Shown here piece by piece: positions 49,589-59,313 of a DNA stretch of 64,000 nucleotides (position 1 is its first letter; each line of letters begins with the position of its first letter). The DNA comes from Candidatus Hemicellulosilyticus sp. P3 (GTDB lineage Bacteria; Bacteroidota; Bacteroidia; Bacteroidales; P3), in contig LPNH01000017.1 in the NCBI GenBank assembly GCA_001543385.1, positions 25,413 through 89,412 on the forward strand, written 5' to 3'. The notes below the pieces were generated by a model. It saw only the letters and a program-made list of their open reading frames with translations, did no database searches and was not told the DNA's origin. The position numbers and the translations under genes were made by a program.

Positions 49589-50518
49589 ATGAAAAAAATA
49601 AAGCAATTCAACTTGAGCCAGCTGAACGCCTTTTTGAACGGGAACAACCGTTTTATCGACACCGATCTCAGCCAGAACGACCGGGAGCAGATGGCCAGCG
49701 ACTATATATCAGAACATTTGCTTGTGGTACGCAATCCCCCTGTAAACCGGCTGCTTTCAAGGCTGACCGGTGACACGTTGGTGATACCGGAAATGCGCGT
49801 GCTGATATTGACGCAGGGCAGTGTCAACCCTGTCGTCAACCTGACGCAACGTCATTATGAGGCGGGACAGCTGGTGTTTATGAGTCATAACAGCATCGTG
49901 CAGCCGATGGACTCTTCGGATGACTTGCGAGGTTTTGGGCTGTCGCTTACCGATGAGATTGCCGGCCTGGCCTTCCCGGCGGGCATGCCCAAGTTGTTCG
50001 ACGGGCATGTGCGCGACTGCAACTTTATGCTGACAACCGAAGAGATGCAGCAAGTGGAAGACATCCATTCCCTGTTATATAATCTGATGCATGACAGACA
50101 GTCCGCTCCACAGGTGGTGCTCAGCCTGGCGGCGGCTTTTCTCTGGCAGGTGGACAGCCTTTGGAGCCGGCATGAGAGTGAAACCCTCGGATCGCTCTCT
50201 CGCGAACAGCGTATATTCACCGATTTCATTCAACTTGTAAGCTGCTATGCCACGCAGGAACATAACATCGACTTCTATGCCCGGCGTCTGTTCCTCTCGC
50301 CCCGCTATATGAGCACACTTGTGAAACAGGTCAGCGGAAAAGCCGCCAAGCAATGGATCGACGATGCCATCGTGACACGAATCAAAGTGGAACTGCGCCA
50401 CACCGACAAGAGCGCGGCCCAGATTGCCGACGAGATGAATTTTCCCAACCCCTCATTCTTTTGCAAGTATTTCAAGCGTATGACGGGCACGACCACACAG
50501 GCATACCGTGCCGGATGA
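49589..50518 (+). CDS. AraC-family regulator of the export operon (predicted)
   Basis: 309 residues. The start at 49589 fits the promoter. The sensor domain has RVLILTQGSVNPVVNLTQRH and a beta-rich core. The HTH pair is clear: IDFYARRLFLSPRYMSTLVK and AQIADEMNFPNPSFFCKYFK, ending MTGTTTQAYRAG. Divergent placement beside the TolC/HlyD/ABC operon suggests that it activates or represses that operon. The effector is unknown. Confidence 0.9.
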   Translation: MKKIKQFNLSQLNAFLNGNNRFIDTDLSQNDREQMASDYISEHLLVVRNPPVNRLLSRLTGDTLVIPEMRVLILTQGSVNPVVNLTQRHYEAGQLVFMSHNSIVQPMDSSDDLRGFGLSLTDEIAGLAFPAGMPKLFDGHVRDCNFMLTTEEMQQVEDIHSLLYNLMHDRQSAPQVVLSLAAAFLWQVDSLWSRHESETLGSLSREQRIFTDFIQLVSCYATQEHNIDFYARRLFLSPRYMSTLVKQVSGKAAKQWIDDAIVTRIKVELRHTDKSAAQIADEMNFPNPSFFCKYFKRMTGTTTQAYRAG

Positions 50519-50560
50519 AAAACGCTTGCCCTGCTGCCGCTTTGTCATCCGCCACATCTC

Positions 50561-51931
50561 TTATCCATGAATCTTTCCGTAGACGGCTTTGCGCAGCCGC
50601 AGCGCCTGGACCAGGCCGCGTAGAGTGAGGTAGACCATGAACGAGAGCCACAGGAAGTTGTTCCACATATAAGCGGTGCGGGTGGGGTAGAGGAGGCAGA
50701 GCCCGTAGTAGAGTCCGAAGAAAGCCGCCGTGGCGACAAACATTGCGTTGCGCATGGTGGCGCTGGCAGTCGCGCCCACATAGACGCCGTCAAGCAGGAA
50801 GGCCGCAAAGCCGCATACCGGCACGACAAGTGTCCAGAACATATAGGGCATCGTGGCGTCGATGACAGCCGGGTCGTCGCTGAAGATGTGCAGGAAATGT
50901 CTGCCCCCCAGCGCGTAGATGCCCGAAAAGGCAACGGTCAGCACCACGCCCCACAGCATCAACAGGCGCACCGACTGCCGCAGTTTGGCGTTTTCGCGGG
51001 CCCCGATGAAGTAGCCCGTCAGCGACTCGCCGGCATAGGCGAAGCCATCCATGAAATAGCTGAACACCGTGAAGAACTGCAGCAGCAGGGCATCCACTGC
51101 CAGTATTTCGTCGCTGATGCGCCCGCTGACGGCGGTGATGAATGAAAACACGGCGGCCAGACAGACGGTGCGCAGAAAGATGTCGCCGTTGACGCGGAAG
51201 AATTGACGCAGCGCTTCGGGCTGAAACACCTCGCGGCACAGGGCCCTCCGTGCAGAGGAAGGGGAGTCTGCGTTGGCGCGAAGTGTGTCCGCATGCTCCT
51301 TGAACAGGGCGCCGTAGCGTCTGTGCAGCAATGCAAGGGCCAGCAGAAGCCCGCTGTACTGTGCGATGACGGTGCCCAGGGCCACGCCAGCGATGTTCCA
51401 ACGCAGCACTGCGACAAACAACAGGCTGCAGAGGATGTTCACCACGTTGATGAAAATGGCTATCCACATGGGCAACTTGGCGTTCTGCATGCCGATGTAC
51501 CATCCTTTGACGGCATAGAGACCCAGTGTGGCCGGGGCGGCCCAGATGCGGATGAAGAAATATGTCATGGCCAGCTGGATGACCTGTGCGCTTCCCTTGA
51601 AGATGACGCATGCGGCGCGGGCGATGGGCCACTGCAGCGCCAACAGGGCAGCGGCTATCATCAGCCCTACCGCCAAGGCCCGCAGCAGCGTGCGCACCAC
51701 CTCGTCCGTGCGTCCGGCGCCGTAAGCCTGCGAGGTGAACCCGCTGGTGCCCATGCGGAGAAAACCGAAGTTCCAATAGATGAGGTTAAATATGGAAGAG
51801 CCGATGGTGATGGCGCCGATATGCGCAGCGCTGAGGTGACCCACAATAGCCATGTCGACAATACCCAGCAGGGGCACTGTGATGTTTGTGACGATGTTGG
51901 GAAGCGCCAGCTGCAGGATACGGCGGTTCAT
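50561..51931 (-). CDS. MATE-family efflux transporter
   Basis: 456 residues with about twelve membrane helices. N-terminal half: RRILQLALPNIVTNITVPLL and GIVDMAIVGHL, typical of the DinF branch; NFGFLRMGTSGFTSQAYGAG follows in helix 3. It exports cationic compounds in exchange for Na+ or H+. The ATG at 51931 overlaps the stop of the Omp28-like gene by 4 bp. It is the last gene of a ten-gene minus-strand operon and converges on the AraC gene. Confidence 0.93.
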   Translation of the reverse strand: MNRRILQLALPNIVTNITVPLLGIVDMAIVGHLSAAHIGAITIGSSIFNLIYWNFGFLRMGTSGFTSQAYGAGRTDEVVRTLLRALAVGLMIAAALLALQWPIARAACVIFKGSAQVIQLAMTYFFIRIWAAPATLGLYAVKGWYIGMQNAKLPMWIAIFINVVNILCSLLFVAVLRWNIAGVALGTVIAQYSGLLLALALLHRRYGALFKEHADTLRANADSPSSARRALCREVFQPEALRQFFRVNGDIFLRTVCLAAVFSFITAVSGRISDEILAVDALLLQFFTVFSYFMDGFAYAGESLTGYFIGARENAKLRQSVRLLMLWGVVLTVAFSGIYALGGRHFLHIFSDDPAVIDATMPYMFWTLVVPVCGFAAFLLDGVYVGATASATMRNAMFVATAAFFGLYYGLCLLYPTRTAYMWNNFLWLSFMVYLTLRGLVQALRLRKAVYGKIHG

Positions 51932-52779
51932 AGGCTGACGGCGCATTCGGCCGCATTGAGGATCGTGTTGTTGTCGCGTCGGCTGACAAATGCCACAATG
52001 CTGCAGTTCTCCGAAGACCATCCGTCGTTTTCCATCCGGTAGGCAAAATGCGCCACACGGCGGCTGCCTGTGGCTCCGTCGGCGGAACCTTTGTCAACAG
52101 CGGCGCCCCAGATGTCTGTGATGACCGCGCGCAGCACATGGTTCTGCACATAACCGGCGTTGTCGCTGCCGTCGGGCATCTTCTGGGTGGTGGCAATGCC
52201 GTTCTCGCTGACAGCCAATGTCAGATTCAGTTCCTCGTCGACATTGGTCAGGAACTCCACCCGCACCGTGATGTCCAGCGTGTCGCCGCTTTTCCGTGCG
52301 CAGCTTATGCCCAGCCCGATCTTTGGCGTTGCCGCCAGCAGGGCGTCGATGCGTGCGTCGAAGTTGGCCGTGGGCACAAAACTGTCGCCAGTCCGGTTGA
52401 GTGTGGCCTGTGGATAAGCCGAGAATCCGTTATAATCGTTCCACGTCTTGCCGGCGGCGGTGCTCAGGTCGGGCTCGTTGCCATAGGGGATGGTGTAGTT
52501 GCTGCCTTGCGGATGTATGGCCAAAGCCACCAACTGCGACCCGTAGCGGGCCAAGGCGTCGTGAATCACATCGTCGGCGAGGGGGCAGTTGCGGCACCGC
52601 ACCCCGGTGTATTTCTCCACCAGCACGCGCTGTGTGGCGTCGAGGGCGTCGGACCCGTCGTCGTCATACCACTGTCCGGCGGCACCGGCAAAGACGATAA
52701 ATTCGCCCTCGTCCACCTTGTCGCAGGCCGACAGGGCCGTCAGCGCCATCGCGCAGATTGCAAGAATGATGTTTTTCAT
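51928..52779 (-). CDS. Omp28-related lipoprotein with CxxC
   Basis: 283 residues. Lipobox LTALSACDK (Cys19). Omp28 hallmark VLVEKYTGVRCRNCPLADDV places Cys-x-x-Cys in a thioredoxin-like context near residue 63, followed by LVALAIHPQGSNY and YPQATLNRTG. The second half is a beta-rich domain with DNAGYVQNHVLRAV. Omp28 proteins are surface or periplasmic lipoproteins with possible redox roles. It lies directly after the DUF6029 gene. Confidence 0.87.
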   Translation of the reverse strand: MKNIILAICAMALTALSACDKVDEGEFIVFAGAAGQWYDDDGSDALDATQRVLVEKYTGVRCRNCPLADDVIHDALARYGSQLVALAIHPQGSNYTIPYGNEPDLSTAAGKTWNDYNGFSAYPQATLNRTGDSFVPTANFDARIDALLAATPKIGLGISCARKSGDTLDITVRVEFLTNVDEELNLTLAVSENGIATTQKMPDGSDNAGYVQNHVLRAVITDIWGAAVDKGSADGATGSRRVAHFAYRMENDGWSSENCSIVAFVSRRDNNTILNAAECAVSL

Positions 52780-54438
52780 TTAAAAAGATGTTGAAAGTGA
52801 GAGCGTGAGTCCATTGAGGGCGGGCATCTGCCGGCACACGCCTCCGATGCATATCATGCCTTCGCGCTGTTTGCCGTAGCCCAGTTGTATGCGCGTGGCG
52901 TTACGGGTATAGCCTACGCTGATATTGTAATAATTGCCCGTGCCGTCATGATAGGCATATTGGTCGCTCAACGCTACAAACCACCTCGATGTGAGGTTAT
53001 ATTCCACCAGCCCCATCACCCAGTCGCCGCAGCGCTTGTCGTCATCCTCCGGGGTGTAGCGGCTGTCGCTGCCCATCCATTCCGCCTCGAAACGCAGCGC
53101 ATTCTTGCGGTCTATTTTCCACGTGAGGTCGCCTACCACAATATGGTTGTGATGCAACGCACCGCTATGTCCGTCAATCTCCGGATTCACCACTTGGTAG
53201 CCGTATGTCAGCGCGAGTCTCAACTGCTGGCTGAGCTTGCGTGTCAGTTCAATGGTGGCGTCGCCGTAGTAGAGGCCTCCGGCACGCATGAAGTCCGAGT
53301 TGTAGCCTTTCGTTCCGGGGCCTCCGACGCTGTCTGTCTCAAGGGCGGCTATCACCGAGCTGTTTAGATGTATATCCATGCCGTAGGCACCGCCTATCCA
53401 GCTCTCTTTCGGCACACGCCACACTATGTCGCCCTGCAGCCCCATTTCGCCTTGAGTCTGGGTGGAGTAGGGGTACATGGAGAGAAACGCATAGGTGTGT
53501 TCCTTGTTGATGGCCGGGATGTAGTTGATATAGAGCTTCGCCCCATCGGCGTCAGTGGCGGCACGCTCGGATTTGAACACCATGTTGTCCACCCGTTTGG
53601 CCTGTAGATTGGCGCTGAATCCGCGTTTGGCATAGGTCAGCGCCAGAGTCAGCGCCTGCCCTTCGCGGTAGATATAATTGTTCAGAAACGACGGGTCCTG
53701 CCCCTTGCGGGCATACTCGACATCAAGGCTCCACCGCCGGTATGCCATGCCCAGCCGGACGCTTCCCGCCGCCACATTGAGGGGCAGGTTGAGTTTGTAG
53801 CCCGGCGAGGTGGCGATGGTGGTGTCGGCTTCGTAGCGGCTCACGAGGCCTCCTCCCAGGCTCACCCTCAGTTCGCTCCCGGCCAGTGCCGGAATCAGTC
53901 CGTTCAGTTGCACATCGGCGTCCACGCCGCGCACGAGACCGTTGCCCAGCCCCCAGCAGTAGCGCTGCCGCCCGACAACACCTTTCAGTGTCACGCCCGC
54001 CAACGGGCGGTAGTGGACACCGAAGCCAAACAATGCATTGTCATATCCCAGGTTGCGGTCTTCGTAGGAGCGCAGCGTCAGCCCGCCCCCGAATTGTTCG
54101 TAAAAATATCCGGCGGTGAAGTCAATGCGGTCGCCATGATATGCCACAAAATAGTTGGCTATGCCCTGTCCCTTATAATTCCTGTCGAAACCCAGCATGG
54201 GGTTCAGGTAGGCCTCGTAGCGCAGGCCTGCCTCGAAGCGTCCGTTGGTGTAAAGGATATCGGCACGGGCATTCATCAGCATTTTCTCGTCAATGTCCTT
54301 TGCCCCGGTGACGCTGTCGCGGCGCGAAGTCTGCATGTCTATCTGCATGCTGCCCGTTATGTGGCCGCCGGGCAACAGCTGTGCAAAGGCGAGGTTGGTC
54401 AGCAGAGACAGTGCCGACAGAATGATGTTTTTTTTCAT
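52780..54438 (-). CDS. DUF6029 outer-membrane beta-barrel-like protein
   Basis: 552 residues with signal peptide MKKNIILSALSLLTNLAFAQ. Alternating polar/hydrophobic strands (ITGSMQIDMQTSRRD, FEAGLRYEAYLNPM, YGYQVVNPEIDGH, ...ISVGYTRNATRIQLGYGKQR) and a C-terminal Phe are typical of outer-membrane barrels. DUF6029 is regularly followed by the Omp28 and TlpA partners, as here. The function is unknown. Confidence 0.87.
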   Translation of the reverse strand: MKKNIILSALSLLTNLAFAQLLPGGHITGSMQIDMQTSRRDSVTGAKDIDEKMLMNARADILYTNGRFEAGLRYEAYLNPMLGFDRNYKGQGIANYFVAYHGDRIDFTAGYFYEQFGGGLTLRSYEDRNLGYDNALFGFGVHYRPLAGVTLKGVVGRQRYCWGLGNGLVRGVDADVQLNGLIPALAGSELRVSLGGGLVSRYEADTTIATSPGYKLNLPLNVAAGSVRLGMAYRRWSLDVEYARKGQDPSFLNNYIYREGQALTLALTYAKRGFSANLQAKRVDNMVFKSERAATDADGAKLYINYIPAINKEHTYAFLSMYPYSTQTQGEMGLQGDIVWRVPKESWIGGAYGMDIHLNSSVIAALETDSVGGPGTKGYNSDFMRAGGLYYGDATIELTRKLSQQLRLALTYGYQVVNPEIDGHSGALHHNHIVVGDLTWKIDRKNALRFEAEWMGSDSRYTPEDDDKRCGDWVMGLVEYNLTSRWFVALSDQYAYHDGTGNYYNISVGYTRNATRIQLGYGKQREGMICIGGVCRQMPALNGLTLSLSTSF

Positions 54439-54447
54439 GCGCTAAAC

Positions 54448-54942
54448 TTATTGTTGTGAAAGGCGGCGCACCTCTTCGATGATCTCTTCTTCGCTCCCGG
54501 GTGTGTAGCCTGTGTGTTGCCAGACAATTTCGCCGTTCTTGACAATGAATACATGCGGGATGTTGACCACGTTCATGGCCCGTTTCAGATCCTGGTTCTC
54601 GTCGATATACACTTCATAAGGCCAGTCGTGCCCTTCCACATGCGGCCGCACTTTGCCTGCGCTACGTGCGTCGTCGACAGATATGGCGATGAGCTTGACC
54701 CCCGTCTCGTCTTGCCAATCCTCATAGACCTCTTTGATGGCCGCCAGCTCTCTGTTGCAAGGGTGGCACCAGGTGGCCCAGAAGCTGATGATGCAGGGTT
54801 TGTCGCCGTTCTCCAACGCCGCCGATGTGACAGCGCCTCCGTCCAGCGTCTTGAGGTTGACATTGGCGGGCAACTTGGCGTTCTGCGCCATACACAGACA
54901 GGCTGCAACGGAAAACAGACAGGTCGCGATGAAATGTTTCAT
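54448..54942 (-). CDS. TlpA-like thiol-disulfide oxidoreductase
   Basis: 164 residues, signal peptide MKHFIATCLFSVAACLCMAQ. Thioredoxin fold with WATWCHPCNRE (Cys59 and Cys62), followed by IAISVDDARSAGKVRPHVEG and cis-Pro region VVNIPHVFIV. It is a periplasmic reductant or oxidant, probably serving the CxxC of the Omp28-like protein encoded two genes downstream. It overlaps the prenyl synthase gene by 4 bp. Confidence 0.93.
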   Translation of the reverse strand: MKHFIATCLFSVAACLCMAQNAKLPANVNLKTLDGGAVTSAALENGDKPCIISFWATWCHPCNRELAAIKEVYEDWQDETGVKLIAISVDDARSAGKVRPHVEGHDWPYEVYIDENQDLKRAMNVVNIPHVFIVKNGEIVWQHTGYTPGSEEEIIEEVRRLSQQ

Positions 54943-55739
54943 ATTTCAATAAATTTGATGAGTTGTTCCAATGCGTTGCGATGCGTCGACGGATCCAGCG
55001 CCTGCAGCGCCGAACGGGCTTGCCGGCATTGTTCGGCCAGCGCCCGCCGCAGGCAGTTGCCGTCCGGAATCCATGGCGCCGTCTCCTTGTGTCGGTCGTC
55101 CAGATCGTCGCGCAGCTGGAAGGCCATACCATAGGCGGCGCCGAACTGCTCCATTGCACGTTGCGGCGTTGCGGCCCCTTTACCTGCACCAAGCACACAA
55201 CAGGCTTGTATCAGTCGGGCCGTCTTGAACCGGATGATCTGCAGATACATGTCGGTGTCGGGCTGTGCCGGAGGCTGCAACAATACCTGCTGTTGCAATA
55301 GTTCTCCCTCCGACATGGCCGTGGCGGTCTCGATGACGGTCTGAGTGGCGGACGGGTTGTCAATCTTGTGCAGCAAGTGCATCATCCGGGCCAGATAGTA
55401 GTCGCCGGCGAGCAGCGCCACATGTATGTTCCATTTATGCTGCACACTGGCTGCGCCGCGCCGTGTGTCGTCACCGTCCACCACGTCGTCGTGCATCAGC
55501 GAGGCGTTGTGCAGCAATTCCACCGCCGCGGCCAGCTGCGGGACATTGGCGTCGCTGTTGTGCGTGGCTCCTGCTGCAAGAAGGAGCAACAGCGGTCTCA
55601 GATGCTTGCCGTTGGCATTTGCCAGGTGGGAGTTAATCGCGTTTAACAGCGCGACAGGGCTCTGCAGCACAGTGTCATAACAGGATCGAAAGGCCTGCCA
55701 CTGCGTATCGATGGTGTGTTGAATCTCGCTGATAGTCAT
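54939..55739 (-). CDS. Polyprenyl (trans-isoprenyl) diphosphate synthase
   Basis: 266 residues, shorter than the usual 320. First Asp-rich motif MHDDVVDGDDTRRG (Asp84, 85, 88), the GKHLRP substrate loop near 44, and the second Asp-rich motif QLRDDLDD (Asp211, 212, 215). It condenses isopentenyl diphosphate onto an allylic primer to make the chain of menaquinone or the like. The C-terminus is brief after DDLDD. A chain-length call is not possible by eye. It overlaps both neighbours by 4 bp. Confidence 0.9.
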   Translation of the reverse strand: MTISEIQHTIDTQWQAFRSCYDTVLQSPVALLNAINSHLANANGKHLRPLLLLLAAGATHNSDANVPQLAAAVELLHNASLMHDDVVDGDDTRRGAASVQHKWNIHVALLAGDYYLARMMHLLHKIDNPSATQTVIETATAMSEGELLQQQVLLQPPAQPDTDMYLQIIRFKTARLIQACCVLGAGKGAATPQRAMEQFGAAYGMAFQLRDDLDDRHKETAPWIPDGNCLRRALAEQCRQARSALQALDPSTHRNALEQLIKFIEI

Positions 55740-56143
55740 GTTTTCATTCCAGTTGTGGTCACCACTGCCAATACCTTTCCCTCACAGTCTGCAACATCGA
55801 TGGAATAGACGCAGGACGACCGCCCTTGGCGGATGCAGCGTGCGGTTGCGGTGAGTATGCCGTTGCGTGTGTTGGTCAAGAACGCAATATGGCTGTCAAT
55901 CGACACCCAGTGCAACTTGCCTTCGGCCAATGTCTCACTGTTGGCGGCCACTGCAAAAGCCAGGTCGGCTAATGTGAACAGCACCCCGCCCATCACAGCG
56001 CCCATCGCGTTGCGGTGTCGATCGGCGACAGTCACTTGGCACCGGGCATAACGGTCTTCCACCTCGACAATCTCCACCCCCGTAGCCTCGCTGGCGAAAC
56101 GGTCGTTGTCGAAAACGGCACGTGCGGCGGCAATCCGGTCCAT
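55736..56143 (-). CDS. PaaI-type acyl-CoA thioesterase
   Basis: 135 residues, hot-dog fold. Motif RHRNAMGAVMGGVLFTLADL supplies the Asn/Gly and Asp seen in PaaI and MenI-like thioesterases (HGG variant AVMGGV). Substrate unknown; the nearby prenyl synthase makes a role in menaquinone synthesis (1,4-dihydroxy-2-naphthoyl-CoA hydrolase) conceivable, but this is inference. It overlaps the prenyl synthase gene by 4 bp and follows dapA by 6 bp. Confidence 0.88.
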   Translation of the reverse strand: MDRIAAARAVFDNDRFASEATGVEIVEVEDRYARCQVTVADRHRNAMGAVMGGVLFTLADLAFAVAANSETLAEGKLHWVSIDSHIAFLTNTRNGILTATARCIRQGRSSCVYSIDVADCEGKVLAVVTTTGMKT

Positions 56144-56149
56144 AGTTTC

Positions 56150-57043
56150 TTACTGCTGTTCTTTGAAGTTGTTATACAGTGCGTTGATTTTGTTCTGAAG
56201 TTGTTTGCTGGCCCGTACCAGCGGCAGACGCAGGTTGTTGTTGATGATGCCTTTCGCTTCAAGCAGCTCTTTCACCCCTGTGGGATTCCCCTCTTCAAAC
56301 AAGGCGTTCATCAGCGGCAGCATGCGGTAGTGTAGCGGCAATGCTTTTTTCCAGTCGCCTTTCAGCGCCAACCGCACCATGGTCGACATTTCTTCTGGCA
56401 AGGCATTGGCAATGACAGATATAACGCCCGAAGCCCCCAGTGCAATCATCGGGTAGGTCAGCGCGTCGTCGCCTGAGATAACATGGAAATGGGCTGGTTT
56501 GTTGCGCACAATCTCCATCACCTGGCTCAGGTTGCCGCTGGCTTCCTTGACGGCCACCACATTGGGGCATTCGCTTGCAATCTGCAGTGTCGTCTCGGCG
56601 TTCATGTTCACTCCGGTGCGTCCCGGCACATTGTAAAGGATCACCGGCACCGGCGACGCCTCGGCTACATGCTTGTAATGCTGTGCCAGCCCCTTCTGGT
56701 TTGGCTTGTTGTAGAAAGGAGTCACCGACAATATGCCGCTGATGCCGTCAAAGTTTGTCTGCGCGATGGCGTCGGTGAGCTGTCGCGTGTTGTTGCCCCC
56801 CAGTCCCAGCACCACAGGTACGCGACCGGAGGTGGTCTCGATAATAAAATCTTTCAGTGCGCTGCGCTCACTCTCTGTCATCGTGGTGGCTTCGCTTGTC
56901 GTGCCCAGCGCGACAATATAGTCTGCCCCCGATGCGATGATGTTATTGATCAGTCCTTCCAGACGGCTGAAGTCAATGGTTTCCTGTTTGCGGAACGGGG
57001 TGATGAGGGCCACTCCGGTGCCTGTGAAGGCAAATTTACTCAT
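56150..57043 (-). CDS. dapA: 4-hydroxy-tetrahydrodipicolinate synthase
   Basis: 297 residues. TIM barrel lyase condensing pyruvate and aspartate semialdehyde for lysine and diaminopimelate. Schiff-base Lys166 (VVAVKEASGN), Tyr137 (ILYNVPGRTG), and the GTTSEATTM loop with Thr48-49 are all present. The length is standard. It is part of the large minus-strand operon, 59 bp after the DUF6913 gene. Confidence 0.97.
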   Translation of the reverse strand: MSKFAFTGTGVALITPFRKQETIDFSRLEGLINNIIASGADYIVALGTTSEATTMTESERSALKDFIIETTSGRVPVVLGLGGNNTRQLTDAIAQTNFDGISGILSVTPFYNKPNQKGLAQHYKHVAEASPVPVILYNVPGRTGVNMNAETTLQIASECPNVVAVKEASGNLSQVMEIVRNKPAHFHVISGDDALTYPMIALGASGVISVIANALPEEMSTMVRLALKGDWKKALPLHYRMLPLMNALFEEGNPTGVKELLEAKGIINNNLRLPLVRASKQLQNKINALYNNFKEQQ

Positions 57044-57102
57044 TTCGGTTTCTTTTTTATTTTAGTAAATCAGACACATATCCATCCTTACCGTCATCTC
57101 GG

Positions 57103-57672
57103 TCACATCTCTCCGTCGCTCATCTTCTTCACCATCTTCAGGTAGTGGACCACCTGGTTCAGGTAGTCGCGCAGGTCGATCGGCCCGTCGCCTTTAATCA
57201 TCATATCAAAGATGTTGTCGTTCATCGTGGCCTCCACCTCGTCGGTATAGGTCACTTTGAGGTCTGCGTTGCTGCGCAGGGCTACATACTGCCCGAAAAA
57301 GTTTGGTTGGTCGGTGGTGTCGATCAGCACATCGAAATGCTGATCTGTAAAACGTGCAATCACTTCATTCTTGGGTATACCCCAGAAATTAAGGTCGTCT
57401 TTTTCCCGGCAGATGATGGTCTGTGCATGGGTGACAATAAAATTGATTTGCACATTGTCGGGGTGCAGGCCGACCATCACCACGCGCTTTCCCTTCTGCT
57501 CCATCAGCTGTGCAAAGTGGTAAATCAGGTTCCATTCCTGTTCGCCGTTGATGGTGAACACGATCCCGATATCTTTCAGCCGTTCGATGTTCTCAATCTT
57601 CTTGTCTCGCGTAGTCCGTGCCAGCTGTTTGATAAGGCGCCGCCGTCTAAAATCTTTAATAAACTCCAGCAT
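57103..57672 (-). CDS. DUF6913 family protein
   Basis: 189 residues from the ATG at 57672 (MLEFIKDFRRRRLIKQLART). It is cytosolic, with IERLKDIGIVFTINGEQEWN and an acidic C-terminal part (DGPIDLRDYLNQVVHYLKMV). The family is restricted to Bacteroidota and often lies beside dapA, as here. The function is unknown. Confidence 0.87.
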   Translation of the reverse strand: MLEFIKDFRRRRLIKQLARTTRDKKIENIERLKDIGIVFTINGEQEWNLIYHFAQLMEQKGKRVVMVGLHPDNVQINFIVTHAQTIICREKDDLNFWGIPKNEVIARFTDQHFDVLIDTTDQPNFFGQYVALRSNADLKVTYTDEVEATMNDNIFDMMIKGDGPIDLRDYLNQVVHYLKMVKKMSDGEM

Positions 57673-57688
57673 AATATGAATAGGTTGA

Positions 57689-58291
57689 TTACAGTTCTTG
57701 AAAAAGTGACAATTGTCGTTCCAGCCGGTAGCTTTTCCGGTGCCACGGGCTGATGCCGTTTGATTCGATGGCCCGGTAATGCGCCGCAGTGGGGTAGCCT
57801 TTGTTCTGCTTCCATCCGTAGACGGGGTAGGCCCGGTCAAGGCGCTCCATCTCTTCGTCGCGGTAGGTCTTGGCCAGGACAGAGGCCGCGGCAATGGCCA
57901 GATACTGTGCGTCGCCTTTGACAATGCAACGGTAGGGCAGGTCGGTCTCGTTGTAAAACCGGTTGCCGTCGATAAGCAGCAGCTCCGGCTGCACTTTGAG
58001 CTGCCTTATGGCCAGATTCATGGCATGGAACGACGCCCGGAGGATGTTTGTCCGGTCTATCTCCTCTGCCGATACCGATGCCACAGCCCATGCCACTGCG
58101 TCGTGCTCCACCACTTCGCGTAATGTCTCCCGCTGTCGCCGGCTCAGTTGCTTCGAGTCGTTGAGCTTGCTGTTGCAATAATCGTGCGGCAGGATGACGG
58201 CGGCGGCGTACACCGGGCCGGCCAGGCATCCGCGGCCGGCTTCGTCGCAGCCGCATTCGACAACGTGTGAGGTGTAGTTTGACTTCAGCAT
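57689..58291 (-). CDS. rnhB: Ribonuclease HII
   Basis: 200 residues from the ATG at 58291. It removes ribonucleotides from DNA. Catalytic Asp16-Glu17 (CGCDEAGRG) and the Asp in LLLIDGNRF near 112 are present, plus [20 protein letters not shown] and the [20 protein letters not shown] end. The longer frame to 58360 overlaps the DUF6427 gene. Confidence 0.96.
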   Translation of the reverse strand: MLKSNYTSHVVECGCDEAGRGCLAGPVYAAAVILPHDYCNSKLNDSKQLSRRQRETLREVVEHDAVAWAVASVSAEEIDRTNILRASFHAMNLAIRQLKVQPELLLIDGNRFYNETDLPYRCIVKGDAQYLAIAAASVLAKTYRDEEMERLDRAYPVYGWKQNKGYPTAAHYRAIESNGISPWHRKSYRLERQLSLFQEL

Positions 58292-58296
58292 AGTGG

Positions 58297-59277
58297 TTAG
58301 AGTATACAGCCAGCCATGCTGACGAGCACCCAGGTGGTGAAAATCATATTCATAATCCATGGCTTGACCTTGCTGTTAATCAGCCACAGGCTGCCGATAA
58401 AGGCAAACGGGATGGCCGCACACTGCGCCTCGGTGGTGAAATGAGTGCAGTAGGGCAGCATGAGGAGCCCTCCGACAAGGGTCAGCACCACAATGGTGGC
58501 GTTATTGCGGTAGATGACCGTCTTGTTGCCGGTATATCCCATCAGGAAAAACAGCGAAGACAGGAGCATCAGGCCAAATAAGACATAGGAGCACAGGTTG
58601 ACGGCGTCGGTCGCCTCTATCGTCCAGTGCCACTGTTTAATCGCATCTCCCATGCTGGTCAGCAACGTCAGCAACCCATCGGTCAGGAAACTGTAGACAA
58701 ACAGCAGCAGATATGGCGCCAGAAATCCGAGCACCAGCATGGTGATGTCATGCCAGTTGTAGAATTTGTAAATAAAAATAAGGATGATAAGCAGCGGCAA
58801 CGCCATGAACAGGGCCGGAAAATGGAACAGCGTTGAAGCCGACAGCAGTGCAGCTACACCAAACACTTGATCTGAAGTCAGTTTGAACCGGGTGTCGGTG
58901 GCTATGAGATGGTGCAAAATCCAGAATAGTATAAGATTGATGAACAAAATCGGTGTCAGCGTCTGTCCCTCGGGCACAAGGCTGGCCGCCAACACATACA
59001 GCAGCATAGGCAGCAGCATGTTCGAGTGAATCAGCTTCCGATCATACAGCAGGTTGTTCAGCAGCGCCCCTGTCGTCAGATGCAGCAGCAATGCTCCTGC
59101 GGCTGCCAGACGCGGCACGGGAGCCAGCAGCGTGTAGAGCAGTTTATACAGCGGTGCGGCATCAGTCGGATCCGGCATCGGCACCGGGTGTACCAGCCGC
59201 CCTGCCCACATCACGCCCGCCACCACTAAAATGGTGGTCAGCTGCGCGGCAATACTTTGTCTGAAAATCTTAATCAC
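58297..59277 (-). CDS. DUF6427 integral membrane protein
   Basis: 326 residues with about ten membrane helices ([17 protein letters not shown] at the start to [20 protein letters not shown] at the end). No catalytic motif was recognised. The family is typical of Bacteroidota. It is first gene of the operon that continues with rnhB, DUF6913 and dapA. The 36-bp gap to the subtilase gene may or may not separate the transcripts. Confidence 0.88.
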   Translation of the reverse strand: MIKIFRQSIAAQLTTILVVAGVMWAGRLVHPVPMPDPTDAAPLYKLLYTLLAPVPRLAAAGALLLHLTTGALLNNLLYDRKLIHSNMLLPMLLYVLAASLVPEGQTLTPILFINLILFWILHHLIATDTRFKLTSDQVFGVAALLSASTLFHFPALFMALPLLIILIFIYKFYNWHDITMLVLGFLAPYLLLFVYSFLTDGLLTLLTSMGDAIKQWHWTIEATDAVNLCSYVLFGLMLLSSLFFLMGYTGNKTVIYRNNATIVVLTLVGGLLMLPYCTHFTTEAQCAAIPFAFIGSLWLINSKVKPWIMNMIFTTWVLVSMAGCIL

Positions 59278-59313
59278 CGGTTGAAAATGTAGCTTCGTTT
59301 ACGGATCCGACGG

